This document shows, in pieces, positions 1 to 10,502 of a stretch of 64,000 nt of DNA. The DNA lies in the NCBI RefSeq assembly GCF_016239305.1, contig NZ_JAEHOQ010000012.1:1-64000 (forward strand), written 5' to 3'. The DNA is from Proteus vulgaris (lineage in GTDB: Bacteria > Pseudomonadota > Gammaproteobacteria > Enterobacterales > Enterobacteriaceae). The translations under genes and the position numbers were made by a program. Under the pieces are notes generated by a model, which did no database searches, was not told the DNA's origin, and worked only from the letters and a program-made list of their open reading frames with translations. How positions within the stretch are numbered: the first letter of the stretch is position 1; each line of letters opens with the position of its first letter.

Positions 1-711
1 AATTAAATGTATTGCCTATTCATTCCAGCACAATAAAGATTTATTACATCTTAAATATATTTAGCTGAATCACTAAGGGTTTATGCTTATATAAATTAAT
101 TAACAAATGTTTAAAAGGTGATCTATATCCTAATTCTTGTGAAATTATTGTAATTAATTGATTTTAAATCAAAATTTATATGTAATTGTAAATCTATCAG
201 ATTTCATTGATATTGCTTAAGCTATTTCAGAAAAATAAGAAAATCATCTTCTTTATGAGGTTAATTTATTATTTTAAATAAATTAGACTAATACAAATTG
301 ATTTATTTTTGCACAATTTGGTTTATCACACTTTAAATTAACAAGATAATAGGTAATTATTCCAACTAATGAGTAAAGTTTAAGAAAAAAAAAGCGCTAT
401 TTTATAAATAAAATATTTTAACTATATGAAAATAAAGAATATATAGCATCATCCTAGGTATTATTAACTAGTATGAGTAAAGTACCAAGTCTTCATTGTC
501 TTTTTTCGACTAGTTGAAAGTGTTTAAATGCGTAGTATATTATTTACATATGATAAGTCATGTTATGAATTGTAATATTTCTTATCTACTAAAAATAATA
601 TTTTATTAAAACAAAAAGGTGTCCTTAATAATATATAATTTTATATATTATTGTGGGATAACACACCATTATAAATTAGATATCAATCAAAGTGAAAAGC
701 GAGAACATATT
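1..711. other. AT-rich non-coding stretch upstream of the mrpJ-like gene
   Basis: No convincing coding region is seen in the first 700 bases on either strand. The stretch is strongly AT-rich with many stop codons in all frames. It probably holds the promoter region of the MrpJ-type regulator that follows, but I cannot place a specific promoter or operator with confidence. Confidence 0.5.
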
Positions 712-1014
712 ATGAGTAGCAAGTATCCAGTCGCTTATGCTGTTGGACAAAAAATTAAGTCATTAAGAAAATCTCAAGGTTATACTGTATTTCAGTTAGC
801 AAAAGAGATTGATATTAGTGAACAACAATTATTCCGTTATGAGCGTGGTGTAAACCGTATTGATATTGATTGCTTAGTCAGAGTGCTTGAAGTATTAGGT
901 GTTAATATTGGTAGCTTCTTTGAAGAAGTGACAGGCGGAATGACTCAAGAAATTGAGCATAATGAACAACATATTCCAGCTCATTTCGATAGTAAGGCTC
1001 TTTCTATTTTCTAA
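712..1014 (+). CDS. MrpJ-like XRE-family transcriptional regulator
   Basis: A 100-residue DNA-binding protein made almost entirely of one XRE/Cro-type helix-turn-helix domain (about residues 12-66). The recognition-helix region reads SEQQLFRYERG, which resembles the SQQQFSRYERG motif of Proteus MrpJ proteins. MrpJ paralogues are usually encoded with fimbrial operons and repress flagellar genes (family knowledge). Here no fimbrial gene is visible on the left, so this copy is either the last gene of an operon outside the window or an orphan. The ATG at 712 is preferred because it gives the usual family length; an upstream in-frame GTG at 619 would add 31 atypical residues. A terminator follows at 1152. 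Confidence 0.8.
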   Translation: MSSKYPVAYAVGQKIKSLRKSQGYTVFQLAKEIDISEQQLFRYERGVNRIDIDCLVRVLEVLGVNIGSFFEEVTGGMTQEIEHNEQHIPAHFDSKALSIF

Positions 1015-1151
1015 AAATATCTTTAAATTTGAAGATAATTCATTTTAGAATAACTAAATTGAGTAGGATAATTCTTATATATGTATATCTTTAAGATTAG
1101 TAAATAATAAGAATTTTCTTAATTAGAAAAATAAAGCCTCTATATAATATC

Positions 1152-1175
1152 AATGCCCTTATTAGGGCATTTTAC
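1152..1175 (+). terminator. Rho-independent terminator after the mrpJ-like gene
   Basis: An 8-bp stem AATGCCCT / AGGGCATT with a 4-base loop is followed by a T-rich tail. It lies about 140 bases after the regulator stop codon. Confidence 0.6.
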
Positions 1176-1605
1176 GTTTTTGGAGGAATTAAAACTTTTA
1201 ATTTTCTTCTAAAAAAAGAAAAATGTTATTGCAGAATAGCTGAGTTTTACATACCCGTAGAAATATATTCTCCTACCTATTGTTATGTGTAAATTAACAG
1301 GGGATAGATACCTATAAATATAAATCTCTTACTAATCAGCTCTTATATTACCTGCTATGATTTTACTCATTGATAACATTTTTAAAGCTATTAACGTATA
1401 ACTTATGTGTTTTATATCAAGGAATTTAAAAATAATAAACGTTAACACGATAAAAATTGAAAAAGATAACTGTGTTAAAAATAGGGGTGAGATCAAATTC
1501 TCAAATTTAAGTATTTAATGGCAATGTAGGGTTGGTAACAGATAATCTTGATACAAGAAGGGGGCCTACAGCCTCTTCACCTTTATGATGAACAGGCTGC
1601 CAATT
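1176..1605. other. Intergenic region, no gene seen
   Basis: About 430 AT-rich bases between the regulator terminator and the convergent binding-protein gene. I see no coding region, RNA gene or repeat here. Confidence 0.5.
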
Positions 1606-2655
1606 TTAGTCTTTGAATGGCGGAGTCAGAATATATTCGAGCTGTTGGTCGGTTAGGGAGATATTGAAAAATGTTTGGTAAAACTGTTTTGTCTCTTTAA
1701 CGATATCAATGTGTGGCGTTTGCTCTGGATATAAAATTGTAGCAAGCCATAAAAATTGTAGAGCTTCTTCTGTCGTTTCTCTGCACCACCAAAATAGACC
1801 TTTGGGATTCGTGTAGACACGACCTTCGCGTACCGCAGTAATTGATTGCCATTCAGGTGAATTCTTGATGATTTCCGTATCTCGTGCATACATGGTGACA
1901 ATAACATCAGGATTAGCATGAATAACTTGTTCTAAAGAAACTTCACCTGCCCGGCTAGGTACATTGTCAAACCAATGTTCTGCAACGTTGACTCCTCCAG
2001 CGAGTGTTATCCAATCATGATTAAGTGATGGGGCGCCAGATGTTCTTAATGGCGAACCAAATGCATGATAAACCTTTATTGGTTTCTTGATGCTTATCTC
2101 ACTTATTGCACTCTGTACAAGCGTTGTATTACGCTGAAAGTAAGCTAAATAATCTTTTGCTAATTGGTGACCTCTTGAGCCTAAAATTTCACCCGTAATC
2201 AAGGTCCTTTCTAATAATGCATCTATTGAACCTGACTTTAATAATGCAATGCTGATCCCTGCATTTTTTAGTGCCGTCATTTGTGCATCAGACAGCTTTC
2301 CTGTTGCAAAAAAAATTTGAGGCTGACTAACGATTAATGTTTCGATATTCAGCGTGTCGTTATTACCTTTACTAGAAATAGAGGCCGTTTTTATTGCGGG
2401 AACAATTTCAGTAAAAAAGGGAATTGTTTTGACTAAATCGGTTGTTGACACAATTTTATCTCCAGCTCCAAGCATCGCAAGGATTACATTTTGTGCATTC
2501 CAACTGGTGGCGATTCGTTCTGGTGAATCTGAAACAGTAATCGATTGGTCTTGGTAATATTGAACAATTCTTTGAGCCCATACATTGGAAGAGGTACTGA
2601 GGGTTGAAACCCCCAGTAATGCAATGCACAGGGTTTTAAAAAAACCTTTATACAT
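1606..2655 (-). CDS. Periplasmic iron-siderophore-type ABC substrate-binding protein
   Basis: A 349-residue protein with an N-terminal signal peptide (hydrophobic stretch ending near NVWAQ, about residue 28) and a fold of the Periplasmic_2 / FecB-BtuF type: an N-lobe with PERIATSWNAQNVILAMLGAGDK, a long linking helix, and a C-lobe containing HANPDVIVTM. Such proteins deliver ferric siderophores, haem or cobalamin to an inner-membrane ABC permease. The gene starts only 12 bases after the stop codon of the TonB-dependent receptor, so the two are probably co-transcribed. No permease or ATPase gene is adjacent, so the partner must be elsewhere. The substrate cannot be told from sequence alone. 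Confidence 0.8.
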   Translation of the reverse strand: MYKGFFKTLCIALLGVSTLSTSSNVWAQRIVQYYQDQSITVSDSPERIATSWNAQNVILAMLGAGDKIVSTTDLVKTIPFFTEIVPAIKTASISSKGNNDTLNIETLIVSQPQIFFATGKLSDAQMTALKNAGISIALLKSGSIDALLERTLITGEILGSRGHQLAKDYLAYFQRNTTLVQSAISEISIKKPIKVYHAFGSPLRTSGAPSLNHDWITLAGGVNVAEHWFDNVPSRAGEVSLEQVIHANPDVIVTMYARDTEIIKNSPEWQSITAVREGRVYTNPKGLFWWCRETTEEALQFLWLATILYPEQTPHIDIVKETKQFYQTFFNISLTDQQLEYILTPPFKD

Positions 2656-2667
2656 TTAGCTATCCTC

Positions 2668-4821
2668 TTAGAGTTCAATACTGACAGATGCAGAAATTTG
2701 ACGAGGTGTACCTAGAAAAGCATTAGCACCACCAACTACACCATTTTGGTTACCAGAGAAGATAGATGCCCAATAATGCTCATTGGTAACATTATCCAAA
2801 TTCACACGGAAAGTGGTTTTTTTATCCCAATACTGTGTTTGATAACGAGCACCTAAATCGAGAGTGGTATAGGCTTTTGCCCACATCGTATTGGTAGTGT
2901 TTGCCGCACGTTTTCCAGTGTAGTGAACATTAGCACTGTAGATAACATTTGGCACGGTAGGGTAATGGTATTCAGCTAACAGATTTGCTTGGTATTTTGG
3001 TACACCCACAACATCTTTATCTTGGGTTTTCGTATTACCGGTATTAGTTAATGTTGGATCTAACCATGTCATACTACTGAAAAAGAAAAGTTCATCAGTC
3101 ACTTGTCCATTAGCAATCAGTTCTAATCCTCGGTTACGCTGTTTGCCTTGTTCTTTAAATATATTGTCATTTCCTACATAGGCAAAAGGGCGCTCTAATT
3201 GGAAAATAGCCGCATTTAAATTGAGATCGCCAATTTGTGATTTAACCCCCATTTCCCACTGTTCACTGTGATAGGGTTTTAGCACCTCACCTTTGTTATC
3301 TGCAGTATCGGGTGCTGAATCACCTTCTTCTAATGAATCTGCGTAAGAAACATAAGTCATTACTTCAGGGATCGGTTTAAATATTAATGCGACAGTAGGG
3401 CTTAAACCATTTTCAGTGTGATTTCCACCGCCAGCACGATAGGAAGTTTCTTTGATCCAATTTTGGCTTAATGATCCCATCACTGACCATTGAGGATTAA
3501 AGGTAACGGTATCACCTAAAGTGATGGATTGAACTTGTGAGCGACTATTTTTAGTGCGGGCGCTACCAGTATAGAAGCCTTCATTAGAAGGATCATCATA
3601 ACGATGTGGATTATTAATATCTTGAGTTGGTAATGTAAATTTCAGATCGTTGCCATTTGCTCCGTAAATGTCCCAACGATAACCACTATTGGCGAGGACT
3701 AAATCATGAGAAAGTACGCCTATCATCACATGACCATTAACATTGATAGAATGGCTTAAAACAGTAAAACGACCATAAGTAGAAGGAACTGATAACGTTG
3801 GTGTAAATTGCTTACCATCATTACTTAGCTGGTTAGAAACAGAACGGAATCCGCGATCGGCAGTTTGATAACCGATTGAAGCATTTATTTGCCAATCTTC
3901 ATTAAAATCATGTTTTAGTCTACTACTTACTGTTCTGGTATGAAGATCAACACCCGCAAAAGCTTGACCATAGCCTACTTTAGTTGGATCTGGCGCATCA
4001 GGTAACGCGGTGACTTTGGGTCCATAAGAAAATGCACCTGGATAACCCATTTTTTTAAACCAATAGTCACTAAAATTCACTTCTAACACAGTATCAGAAG
4101 AGATATTCCAATCAAAAGCAGTACTAATAAGCTGGCGACGTGTTTTACTACCCGCAACATAACCTTTACCTTCATCATGCATTAGATTAATTCGATAACC
4201 AAAAGTGTTGTTGTCATCAATAAAACCACCTAAATCAAGGTGACCTTTAAATTGGTTATCATTGACATAAGTTGCATTCAGTGAGGTTATGCGTTTTAAG
4301 GTTGGGCGTTTTTGTGTGAAATTAAATTGTCCACTTGGACTTGCCGGTCCATAAAGTGAGCCCGTTAGGCCGTTTATAATATCTACACGTCCAAGCATTT
4401 CGACAGGAAAAGCAGTGGTAGAAATAATATTCACACCATCTAAACGAGAATTGGCAACAACATTCCCCTGCATTCCACGGTTTTGAGGACGACCAACATC
4501 CATACCACCACGTGCTTGCATTTGGGAAGAGGCATTATATTTTAAGATATCTGCAACACTGGTAACTTGTTGATTTTCAATTATAGATTGGGTGAAGGTG
4601 TTTGTTGTGTAAGGTGTATCTAACCATTTTTTCTCACCTAATGGTCCCATATCTACTTCACGGGTTACAAACCCCGCACCGGCTTCACTATTATTCACTG
4701 GTTGTGCAGTAACGATAATTTTTTCAGCGCCGTCAGTAGCTATGCTTGTTGATACGGTTAATGTTTGCGCTATAGCACAAGCTATTGTCGAAATGATAAA
4801 TTTCTTCACGATAGACTCCAA
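2668..4821 (-). CDS. TonB-dependent siderophore receptor
   Basis: A 717-residue outer-membrane receptor with an N-terminal signal peptide (about residues 1-29), a plug domain with the NRGMQGNVV region, and a C-terminal beta-barrel rich in alternating aromatic strands, ending in a VNLDNVTNEHYW segment typical of FhuE/FoxA/FpvA-like siderophore receptors. It imports a ferric chelate using energy from TonB-ExbBD. The last residue is Leu rather than the usual terminal Phe or Trp of barrel proteins. It is the first gene of a two-gene operon with the binding protein downstream. Iron (Fur) regulation is expected for the family, but I did not find a convincing Fur box in the 265 bases upstream. Confidence 0.88.
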   Translation of the reverse strand: MESIVKKFIISTIACAIAQTLTVSTSIATDGAEKIIVTAQPVNNSEAGAGFVTREVDMGPLGEKKWLDTPYTTNTFTQSIIENQQVTSVADILKYNASSQMQARGGMDVGRPQNRGMQGNVVANSRLDGVNIISTTAFPVEMLGRVDIINGLTGSLYGPASPSGQFNFTQKRPTLKRITSLNATYVNDNQFKGHLDLGGFIDDNNTFGYRINLMHDEGKGYVAGSKTRRQLISTAFDWNISSDTVLEVNFSDYWFKKMGYPGAFSYGPKVTALPDAPDPTKVGYGQAFAGVDLHTRTVSSRLKHDFNEDWQINASIGYQTADRGFRSVSNQLSNDGKQFTPTLSVPSTYGRFTVLSHSINVNGHVMIGVLSHDLVLANSGYRWDIYGANGNDLKFTLPTQDINNPHRYDDPSNEGFYTGSARTKNSRSQVQSITLGDTVTFNPQWSVMGSLSQNWIKETSYRAGGGNHTENGLSPTVALIFKPIPEVMTYVSYADSLEEGDSAPDTADNKGEVLKPYHSEQWEMGVKSQIGDLNLNAAIFQLERPFAYVGNDNIFKEQGKQRNRGLELIANGQVTDELFFFSSMTWLDPTLTNTGNTKTQDKDVVGVPKYQANLLAEYHYPTVPNVIYSANVHYTGKRAANTTNTMWAKAYTTLDLGARYQTQYWDKKTTFRVNLDNVTNEHYWASIFSGNQNGVVGGANAFLGTPRQISASVSIEL

Positions 4822-5024
4822 AAATGTATTTTTTAGTTATTTAAATTCATCGTTATTGAAAAAAATATATAGCGATATTTATCGCAAATAAAATGCAATG
4901 TGTTTCATTGTATAAATTTATATATAACGAAAGTGGGCGCCGACTATACACCGAATAACATGTAAATAAAATGATATATTTACTAATAATAAGATTATGA
5001 AATTGTTTCTGAATTAAGATCAAA

Positions 5025-5050
5025 AAAATGCCCGTGTAAACGGACATTTT
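5025..5050 (-). terminator. Terminator of the phs operon
   Basis: Read on the minus strand this is AAAATGTCCGT / ACGGGCATTTT with a short loop, followed by a run of T. It lies just beyond the phsC stop codon. Confidence 0.65.
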
Positions 5051-5086
5051 AGGTAATGATTATTCTGTAAGGAGTAAGCAGAGGGG

Positions 5087-5866
5087 TTAATGCTCTGTTT
5101 TTTTAGTTACTGAGCCATGAGTATCATGTTTTTGGTGGCGATGATGACCATCAACCATACTGCGGAATGTCTGTGTAAAAGTGTCACCTAATGTACATAA
5201 ATAGAAATGAGCACAAATAAACATTAATGCCACAATACCCAAAACTAAGTGTGCTTTTAACATCCAATAGCCATAGCCAAGCATTTCTGGATATAAACAT
5301 AATAATCCAGTAACAAGTAACAGTGGCACTAAACCAAACATTACACCTAAGTAAGCGAGTTGTTGAAGAGGGTTAAACTTATCAGTTTCAGTTGCGGCAA
5401 AAGGATGAGGTTCGCCTTTCATTATGCCATAGAGGTAAAAGCGAGCTTGTTTGATACAACGCCCAATTAATCCACTAAATCTTACTTTGTAATGTACACC
5501 GTTACTAGTTGTTAGATTAATAAGAATAAAACCAATCCAGAACGCGATAAGTACGAAACCACAAATTTTATGTAATAGCACCATTGAAGTGACATTTCCG
5601 ATAGAGAAATGCCCTAAAAAGCCACTTAGTAGTAATAGGATAAATAGCAAGGCATTACCCCAGTGCCAAAAACGGATCGCTTTAGAATATAAATAAACAC
5701 GCTCTTCTTCATAATGGCCTGAGTGTTTTGGTGCAAGGGCATAGCGTAGCAAACCATGAATAACCAGGACTGCTATCATGGCAACGATTAATAAACCGGC
5801 AGCCATTAGCCATACAGGCCAATAATCTGGCGTATAATGGAGTTCTGCTCCCCAGATACTAGTCAT
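5087..5866 (-). CDS. phsC: Thiosulfate reductase cytochrome b subunit PhsC
   Basis: A 259-residue integral membrane di-haem cytochrome b with about five hydrophobic segments and membrane-embedded His residues (for example [12 protein letters not shown] and [21 protein letters not shown]). It anchors the PhsAB dimer and passes electrons from menaquinol. The length fits enteric PhsC (about 255). The start ATG overlaps the phsB stop codon by four bases, which suggests translational coupling. It is the third gene of phsABC. In this family the complex reduces thiosulfate to sulfite and hydrogen sulfide in the periplasm. Confidence 0.9.
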   Translation of the reverse strand: MTSIWGAELHYTPDYWPVWLMAAGLLIVAMIAVLVIHGLLRYALAPKHSGHYEEERVYLYSKAIRFWHWGNALLFILLLLSGFLGHFSIGNVTSMVLLHKICGFVLIAFWIGFILINLTTSNGVHYKVRFSGLIGRCIKQARFYLYGIMKGEPHPFAATETDKFNPLQQLAYLGVMFGLVPLLLVTGLLCLYPEMLGYGYWMLKAHLVLGIVALMFICAHFYLCTLGDTFTQTFRSMVDGHHRHQKHDTHGSVTKKTEH

Positions 5867-6441
5867 GCTTTATCTCCCTGATGGATTTCTTTGCGACGGA
5901 ATAAACTTGGTTTTCCGACATTATCTAATTGGTATTGATAAACGGATTTCTGTTTGATCCATGCCTGAATTTCAGGTGAGTCAATGCGACCAAAAGCAAG
6001 CGCATCCGTTGGGCATACCGATACACATGCAGGTAATTCACCTTCAGATAATCGAGTATCAGAGCAGAAGTTACATTTATCTGCGATATGTGTCATTGGG
6101 TTGATATAACGAACATGGTAAGGACAAGCACCAACACAATAATCACAACCAATACACAACTCTTTTTTCACCTGTACGATGCCATTTTCATCAATAAAAG
6201 AGGCTCCAGTTGGGCAAACAGAAACACAAGGTGCATCTTCACAGTGCTGACATGAAACACGGAAAAATTGATAATGAGGATCACCTGCTTCATCGTTGTG
6301 TGGGCCTTGAATTTGAACTTGAAGTCGGCTGAAACCTTCAGGAATGTCATTGATGACTTTACACGCAACAGTACAGGCCTGACACCCAATGCAACGTTTT
6401 TCATCATGTAGCATGACAAATTGTTTATCATTATTATTCAT
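5863..6441 (-). CDS. phsB: Thiosulfate reductase iron-sulfur subunit PhsB
   Basis: A 192-residue ferredoxin-type electron-transfer subunit. Four cysteine clusters that would bind four [4Fe-4S] centres are visible: [37 protein letters not shown] and CNFCSD with a distal CVSVCP. The length equals that of enteric PhsB. It links the haem subunit PhsC to the molybdenum subunit PhsA. It sits 14 bases after phsA and overlaps phsC by four bases. Confidence 0.92.
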   Translation of the reverse strand: MNNNDKQFVMLHDEKRCIGCQACTVACKVINDIPEGFSRLQVQIQGPHNDEAGDPHYQFFRVSCQHCEDAPCVSVCPTGASFIDENGIVQVKKELCIGCDYCVGACPYHVRYINPMTHIADKCNFCSDTRLSEGELPACVSVCPTDALAFGRIDSPEIQAWIKQKSVYQYQLDNVGKPSLFRRKEIHQGDKA

Positions 6442-6455
6442 CGTTATTTTTTTCC

Positions 6456-8735
6456 TTAAGCCCGACTAATTCTGACACCTGATGTATGTACATCAGTACC
6501 CGATACAGGACTAATTTCATGAGGTAATAAGTTGCCACAGTGAACACCTGTAGTAGTCGCTGCTGTTTTTGCTCCTGCTTTTGCACCCGAACCCATATAA
6601 ACAAATACGGTGTCAGGGCGAATACCTTCGGTGATTAAAGCATGTGCTTTTTCTTTACCGATACTATTTTCCAGAATGATTTCATCACCATGTTTAATAC
6701 CATGGTTTTTTGCCGTTTCTGGATGAAGCCAAACAGGGTTTTCCCACATTAATTCAGCTAATAACGGCACATATTGTGTCGCCCCATTAGTATGAACGGC
6801 GACTTTACCTTGAATAAAATAAAGTTCGTCTTTTTCTTTTAATGGGAAGTTGTGGAAACGAGGAATACCGTAATTTTCTAAACGACTTTCTAATTCCTCA
6901 GAGTAGATTTCAATTAAACCACTTGGTGATTTAAAGGAGAGCGCTTTTTCCATTGTGTTATTACTATCAACATGTTTGATAGCATCTGGATACTGCTCAA
7001 CAAAGGCTTCTACATAAGAAGGTTCGCGTAACAATAATGGAATACCATAAGATACATAGCCTTTTTTATGCATCTCTTTGTATAGTGCTTCGTTACCATT
7101 AACTTGATAAAGCTGTCTAACACCCATGTTTTCCCAAGGGAAATAGGTTTCTAATCCCAGCGCTTTACCTAATTCCATCCAAATTAACCAACTTGGTTTA
7201 GTATCACCAATAGGTTCAACTACTTGTTGTCTTAATGCATAAGCGGGATTTAAACCTGATACATCAGAAACTTCTTCATCACGTTCCAAGTAGGTACATT
7301 CAGGTAATAAATAATCGGCATAAGCGGCACTTTCGCTTAAATACACATCACAACTGACAATTAAGTCCAACTTCTGTGCTACTTTTTCTAGCTCAGGACG
7401 GCAACTGACTGTTTGGAATGGGTTATGACGAGACATAATCCATGCTTTTGTCTGATACGGCACACCTTCTAATGTTGAGTCGATGATCGATTGAACAATA
7501 CCACCACCTTTATTGATGTATTTAAATTGAGGTGCTGTTGCATCAATACGTTTTGCGGTAATTTCGGGCATACCTTTAACACTTGGCTTTGCCAGTTCAG
7601 GTGCAACATTAACACCTGCTAATTTATTGTATTTTGCTGCTGCTTTTTTCTGATACATACCACCTTCACGTTCAATGTTGCCTAGTAAGGCATTGAAGGT
7701 GAAGATCATTCTGCGCATATTGATCTCTTCTTTATTAAAGGTCGCGCGGTGACCAGGCATAATCAGAGCATGAGGGGCTTTTGCTGCAATTTCTCTGGCG
7801 ATACGAGCAATATCTTTAGCGGGAACATCTGAGTGTGCTTGAGCCCATTCAGGGGTAGTATCTTGTAGAACCTCTTTTAATTGTGGGAAACCTACCGTAA
7901 ATTTCTCCACAAACTCTTTATCGTAGAGATCTTCTTTAATTAAGATATGGCACATTGCCATTAGAACAGGCAAATCGCCACCTGGGCGGATTGCGAACCA
8001 CTCGTCTGCTTTACTTGAAACGACAGATAAACGAGGATCAAAACTGACTAATTTTGCACCACGTTCTTGTGCTGTCATCAATTCATGTGTTTCTGCAACT
8101 TCAATACCCTCATAAAGGTTATGTCCAAAAGAGAGGATATATTTAGAGTTCGCTAAATCCATTGCAAGATCACCCCCCATCATAACTGATGCGGCGATAG
8201 CTTTACCTGCAGGGCAAGTTGATGCATGTGTAAACGTGTTTGGAGAACCAAATGCCGCTGCTAAATGGAAAAGGTGAGAAGAAAGCGACCCTGATTTAGA
8301 TGAAAAAGAGATGCTTTCAGCCCCGTAGCTTTGTTTTATTACATTCATCTTTTCAGCTATTTCTTTATAGGCTTGTTCCCAGCTTATGACTTCCCATTCG
8401 CCCGCACCTCTAGGGCCTTTGTGTTTCATGGGTTTGACAATACGGTTTGGATCGTTAACGAGGCTAACGCCACTTCCCCCTCTGGCGCAAACTCGGCTAT
8501 TTTGATGCTCTGCGTTTCTGTTTCCTTGGATAAATACAGTTTTATTGTTAACAACTTGAGCTTCTATAGGGCAACGATAAGAACACATCTCACATAGACT
8601 AGGTGTTAATGTTGATTGACCCTTTAGAGAATCTACAGGATTAAATGCAAGTGCACCCGGTGGTAAACTACTTACGGTACAACCTACACATCCTATTCCC
8701 ATCCCCTTAATGAAAGAACGACGACTAATACTCAT
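6456..8735 (-). CDS. phsA: Thiosulfate reductase catalytic molybdenum subunit PhsA
   Basis: A 759-residue DMSO-reductase-family molybdoenzyme. It begins with a twin-arginine signal (SRRSFIK), so it is exported folded by Tat. An N-terminal [4Fe-4S] motif CEMCSYRC with a distal CARGG follows; the likely Mo-ligand Cys lies in STCPAGK at about residue 175. The C-terminal molybdopterin-dinucleotide-binding domain ends with [15 protein letters not shown]. It catalyses reduction of thiosulfate (possibly also polysulfide) to sulfide during anaerobic respiration. Length matches enteric PhsA (758). It is the first gene of the operon, with a good ribosome binding site (GGAGG) before the ATG. Confidence 0.93.
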   Translation of the reverse strand: MSISRRSFIKGMGIGCVGCTVSSLPPGALAFNPVDSLKGQSTLTPSLCEMCSYRCPIEAQVVNNKTVFIQGNRNAEHQNSRVCARGGSGVSLVNDPNRIVKPMKHKGPRGAGEWEVISWEQAYKEIAEKMNVIKQSYGAESISFSSKSGSLSSHLFHLAAAFGSPNTFTHASTCPAGKAIAASVMMGGDLAMDLANSKYILSFGHNLYEGIEVAETHELMTAQERGAKLVSFDPRLSVVSSKADEWFAIRPGGDLPVLMAMCHILIKEDLYDKEFVEKFTVGFPQLKEVLQDTTPEWAQAHSDVPAKDIARIAREIAAKAPHALIMPGHRATFNKEEINMRRMIFTFNALLGNIEREGGMYQKKAAAKYNKLAGVNVAPELAKPSVKGMPEITAKRIDATAPQFKYINKGGGIVQSIIDSTLEGVPYQTKAWIMSRHNPFQTVSCRPELEKVAQKLDLIVSCDVYLSESAAYADYLLPECTYLERDEEVSDVSGLNPAYALRQQVVEPIGDTKPSWLIWMELGKALGLETYFPWENMGVRQLYQVNGNEALYKEMHKKGYVSYGIPLLLREPSYVEAFVEQYPDAIKHVDSNNTMEKALSFKSPSGLIEIYSEELESRLENYGIPRFHNFPLKEKDELYFIQGKVAVHTNGATQYVPLLAELMWENPVWLHPETAKNHGIKHGDEIILENSIGKEKAHALITEGIRPDTVFVYMGSGAKAGAKTAATTTGVHCGNLLPHEISPVSGTDVHTSGVRISRA

Positions 8736-9594
8736 ATAACCTCCAGTTTCTTCTTATAGCTAAATATTATATACAGACGGTTAAATAAATATTTGAAGGC
8801 GTCTCCAGTTTATTAATCCATAAGTGATGAGTTAGTTGTAAATAATAAATAATAGAGAATAAGACGTTAATAAATGTCACAAAATAAATTAACTAAAATA
8901 GACAAAATCAAATGATAATTATTTTCTTTTATTAGCTCATATTATAAAGATTTCGAGGAGGAAGAGAGGTTTTTATAGGATATGGTAATAATGTTTACTT
9001 CTTTTAAATTCATTTAGTTATGGCATTAATCTATTTTATTAAAGTGTATTTTAAATATATGATTAATTATAATAAATAATTGACAGAAAAGTATATCGAT
9101 ATATAATTATTTATATATCGAATTTCGGTGTTATTGTAATTAATTTGTTATTTGAAAATTATATTAAATAATATTTTTTAGTGTTGGTTAAATCCGATTT
9201 TTTCTTAAAATATAATTTAAAAAAATAGCTAACTTATTATTTTGATGATAAATACAAATAAAAGAGAAAAATAGCTAGATGACATTTTGTGTAAAAAAAG
9301 CGCACTGAAACGTAATCAAACTGATACTAAAAATGAGACAATCTATAAAGTATTATTCACTATGTTTAAATATTAATTAATGAAGCTAATAGTTGTAGGG
9401 CTGTGTGTTGATTGTCAAAAAGAGCTGTTTTTTGTTTTATACATCTTAATAATATTAATGCCAAGTAAATATACGCAGGAAAAGTTTAAAGAAAATGTTA
9501 AAAACAAAGTAGCTCATTGAATATTAAGAGTCACTTTGTTTACATGTTGTCAAAATTATTTTTCTGTCTATCTTTCTTATATAAAAGAAAAGAT
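8736..9594. other. Long AT-rich intergenic region upstream of phsA
   Basis: About 860 bases without a credible gene. It lies between phsA (leftward) and the convergent end of the TSUP transporter gene, so its phsA-proximal part should hold the phs promoter. A Fur-like site is noted separately. A purine-rich SD-like stretch near 8955-8968 is followed by only an 11-codon frame, which I do not call. Confidence 0.5.
8908..8926. promoter_or_regulatory. Fur-box-like sequence upstream of phsA
   Basis: TCAAATGATAATTATTTTC matches the 19-base Fur consensus at 14 positions by eye, including the central AATGATAAT. It lies about 175 bases upstream of the phsA start. AT-rich background makes chance matches likely. 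Confidence 0.3.
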
Positions 9595-10398
9595 TTAAAA
9601 CAACATAACGATTAAGACAAGGCTCAATAATAGGGGGTAAACTCTCGCATGCCATTTATCGGGAATACGAGATAAAAATCGTTCTGAGATCTTTAAACCT
9701 ATCCATGTGCTACAAATCAGAATAAAGGCTGCCTTTAGCCAAATATAACCAATAAAACCAGATTCACTACTTAAAGGTGACGTAAAGGAAAGTGCGACAT
9801 AAGTGAATGTTGCAGTGAGTGCTAAAGGTAAGGTTAAGGCATTTGCCATCGCTGCAGATTGTGCCATTGGTGTACCTCTGCGGCGTAATAAAGGAACCGT
9901 CATTACACTTCCGCCAACCCCTAAGAAAGCGGCGATGATGCCAATGACCGTACCATTAATCATTTCTCTTGCTTTAGTTATCTTTTTTGTATGGTGAGTC
10001 GGAGCCATAAATCCAGGGCGAAAATAGCAATCTAAAATAGTGACAAAGAGATAACCAATAAAGATCCATTTGATCCAAGTACCTTCAGCCATTAATGTGA
10101 GAAGGGCACCTAAAATCCCCCCAAAAGCAATTCCAATAAAAAGAATGAACATGATATGCCAATCAAGCCTTTTGGCCTTATGGTGTTTAATTGTTGTTAC
10201 TGTTGCAGAAAACAACATAATTAATGCAGAGGTTGCAACGGCTATTTGCATTGCATGCTCAGCAGGTAAGCTGTCTATCCCCCAGAGCGTCAGAATAAGT
10301 GTATAAAGTAAGGGAACCGTGACAAAACCACCGCCAAAGCCAAATAACCATGTTGTGATGCCTGAAATTAAACCAAAAGAAATCAGCCAGAGTGTCAT
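9595..10398 (-). CDS. TSUP-family (TauE/SafE) membrane exporter
   Basis: A 267-residue membrane protein with about eight hydrophobic segments in two repeated halves, each starting with a Gly-rich motif (FGFGGGFVTVPLL near residue 20 and FLGVGGSVMTVPLLRRRG near residue 160). This is characteristic of the TauE/SafE/TSUP family, which move sulfite, sulfoacetate or other small organic anions. It is transcribed away from an AraC-type regulator 100 bases upstream, which probably controls it. The nearby phs operon makes sulfite as a by-product, so sulfite export is an attractive but unproven role. The start ATG has a strong AGGAG site that lies inside an inverted repeat. Confidence 0.82.
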   Translation of the reverse strand: MTLWLISFGLISGITTWLFGFGGGFVTVPLLYTLILTLWGIDSLPAEHAMQIAVATSALIMLFSATVTTIKHHKAKRLDWHIMFILFIGIAFGGILGALLTLMAEGTWIKWIFIGYLFVTILDCYFRPGFMAPTHHTKKITKAREMINGTVIGIIAAFLGVGGSVMTVPLLRRRGTPMAQSAAMANALTLPLALTATFTYVALSFTSPLSSESGFIGYIWLKAAFILICSTWIGLKISERFLSRIPDKWHARVYPLLLSLVLIVMLF

Positions 10399-10402
10399 TT
10401 TA

Positions 10403-10426
10403 AATCTCCTGTTGAGTCAGGAGATT
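10403..10426. promoter_or_regulatory. Inverted repeat covering the exporter ribosome binding site
   Basis: A perfect 9-bp inverted repeat AATCTCCTG / CAGGAGATT with a 6-base loop overlaps the Shine-Dalgarno sequence of the leftward exporter gene. As RNA it could mask the site; as DNA it could be an operator for the divergent AraC protein. Confidence 0.45.
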
Positions 10427-10502
10427 AACAATATAGAATAAAATGATGGCTTACCCACGTGATAATGACAAGTTTGTATGAATTTAGGACAATTTTAATA
10501 TT

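Noticed and set aside
619-711. N-terminal extension of the MrpJ-like protein from a GTG start
   Set aside because: The added residues are unlike the family, and the ATG at 712 gives the normal length.
4880-4935. Possible Fur box upstream of the siderophore receptor (AATGCAATGTGTTTCATT)
   Set aside because: The match to the Fur consensus is poor in every alignment I tried, and AT-rich DNA gives many such near matches.
8953-9010. Purine-rich SD-like stretch followed by ATG upstream of phsA
   Set aside because: The frame is only 11 codons and the spacing to the ATG is poor.
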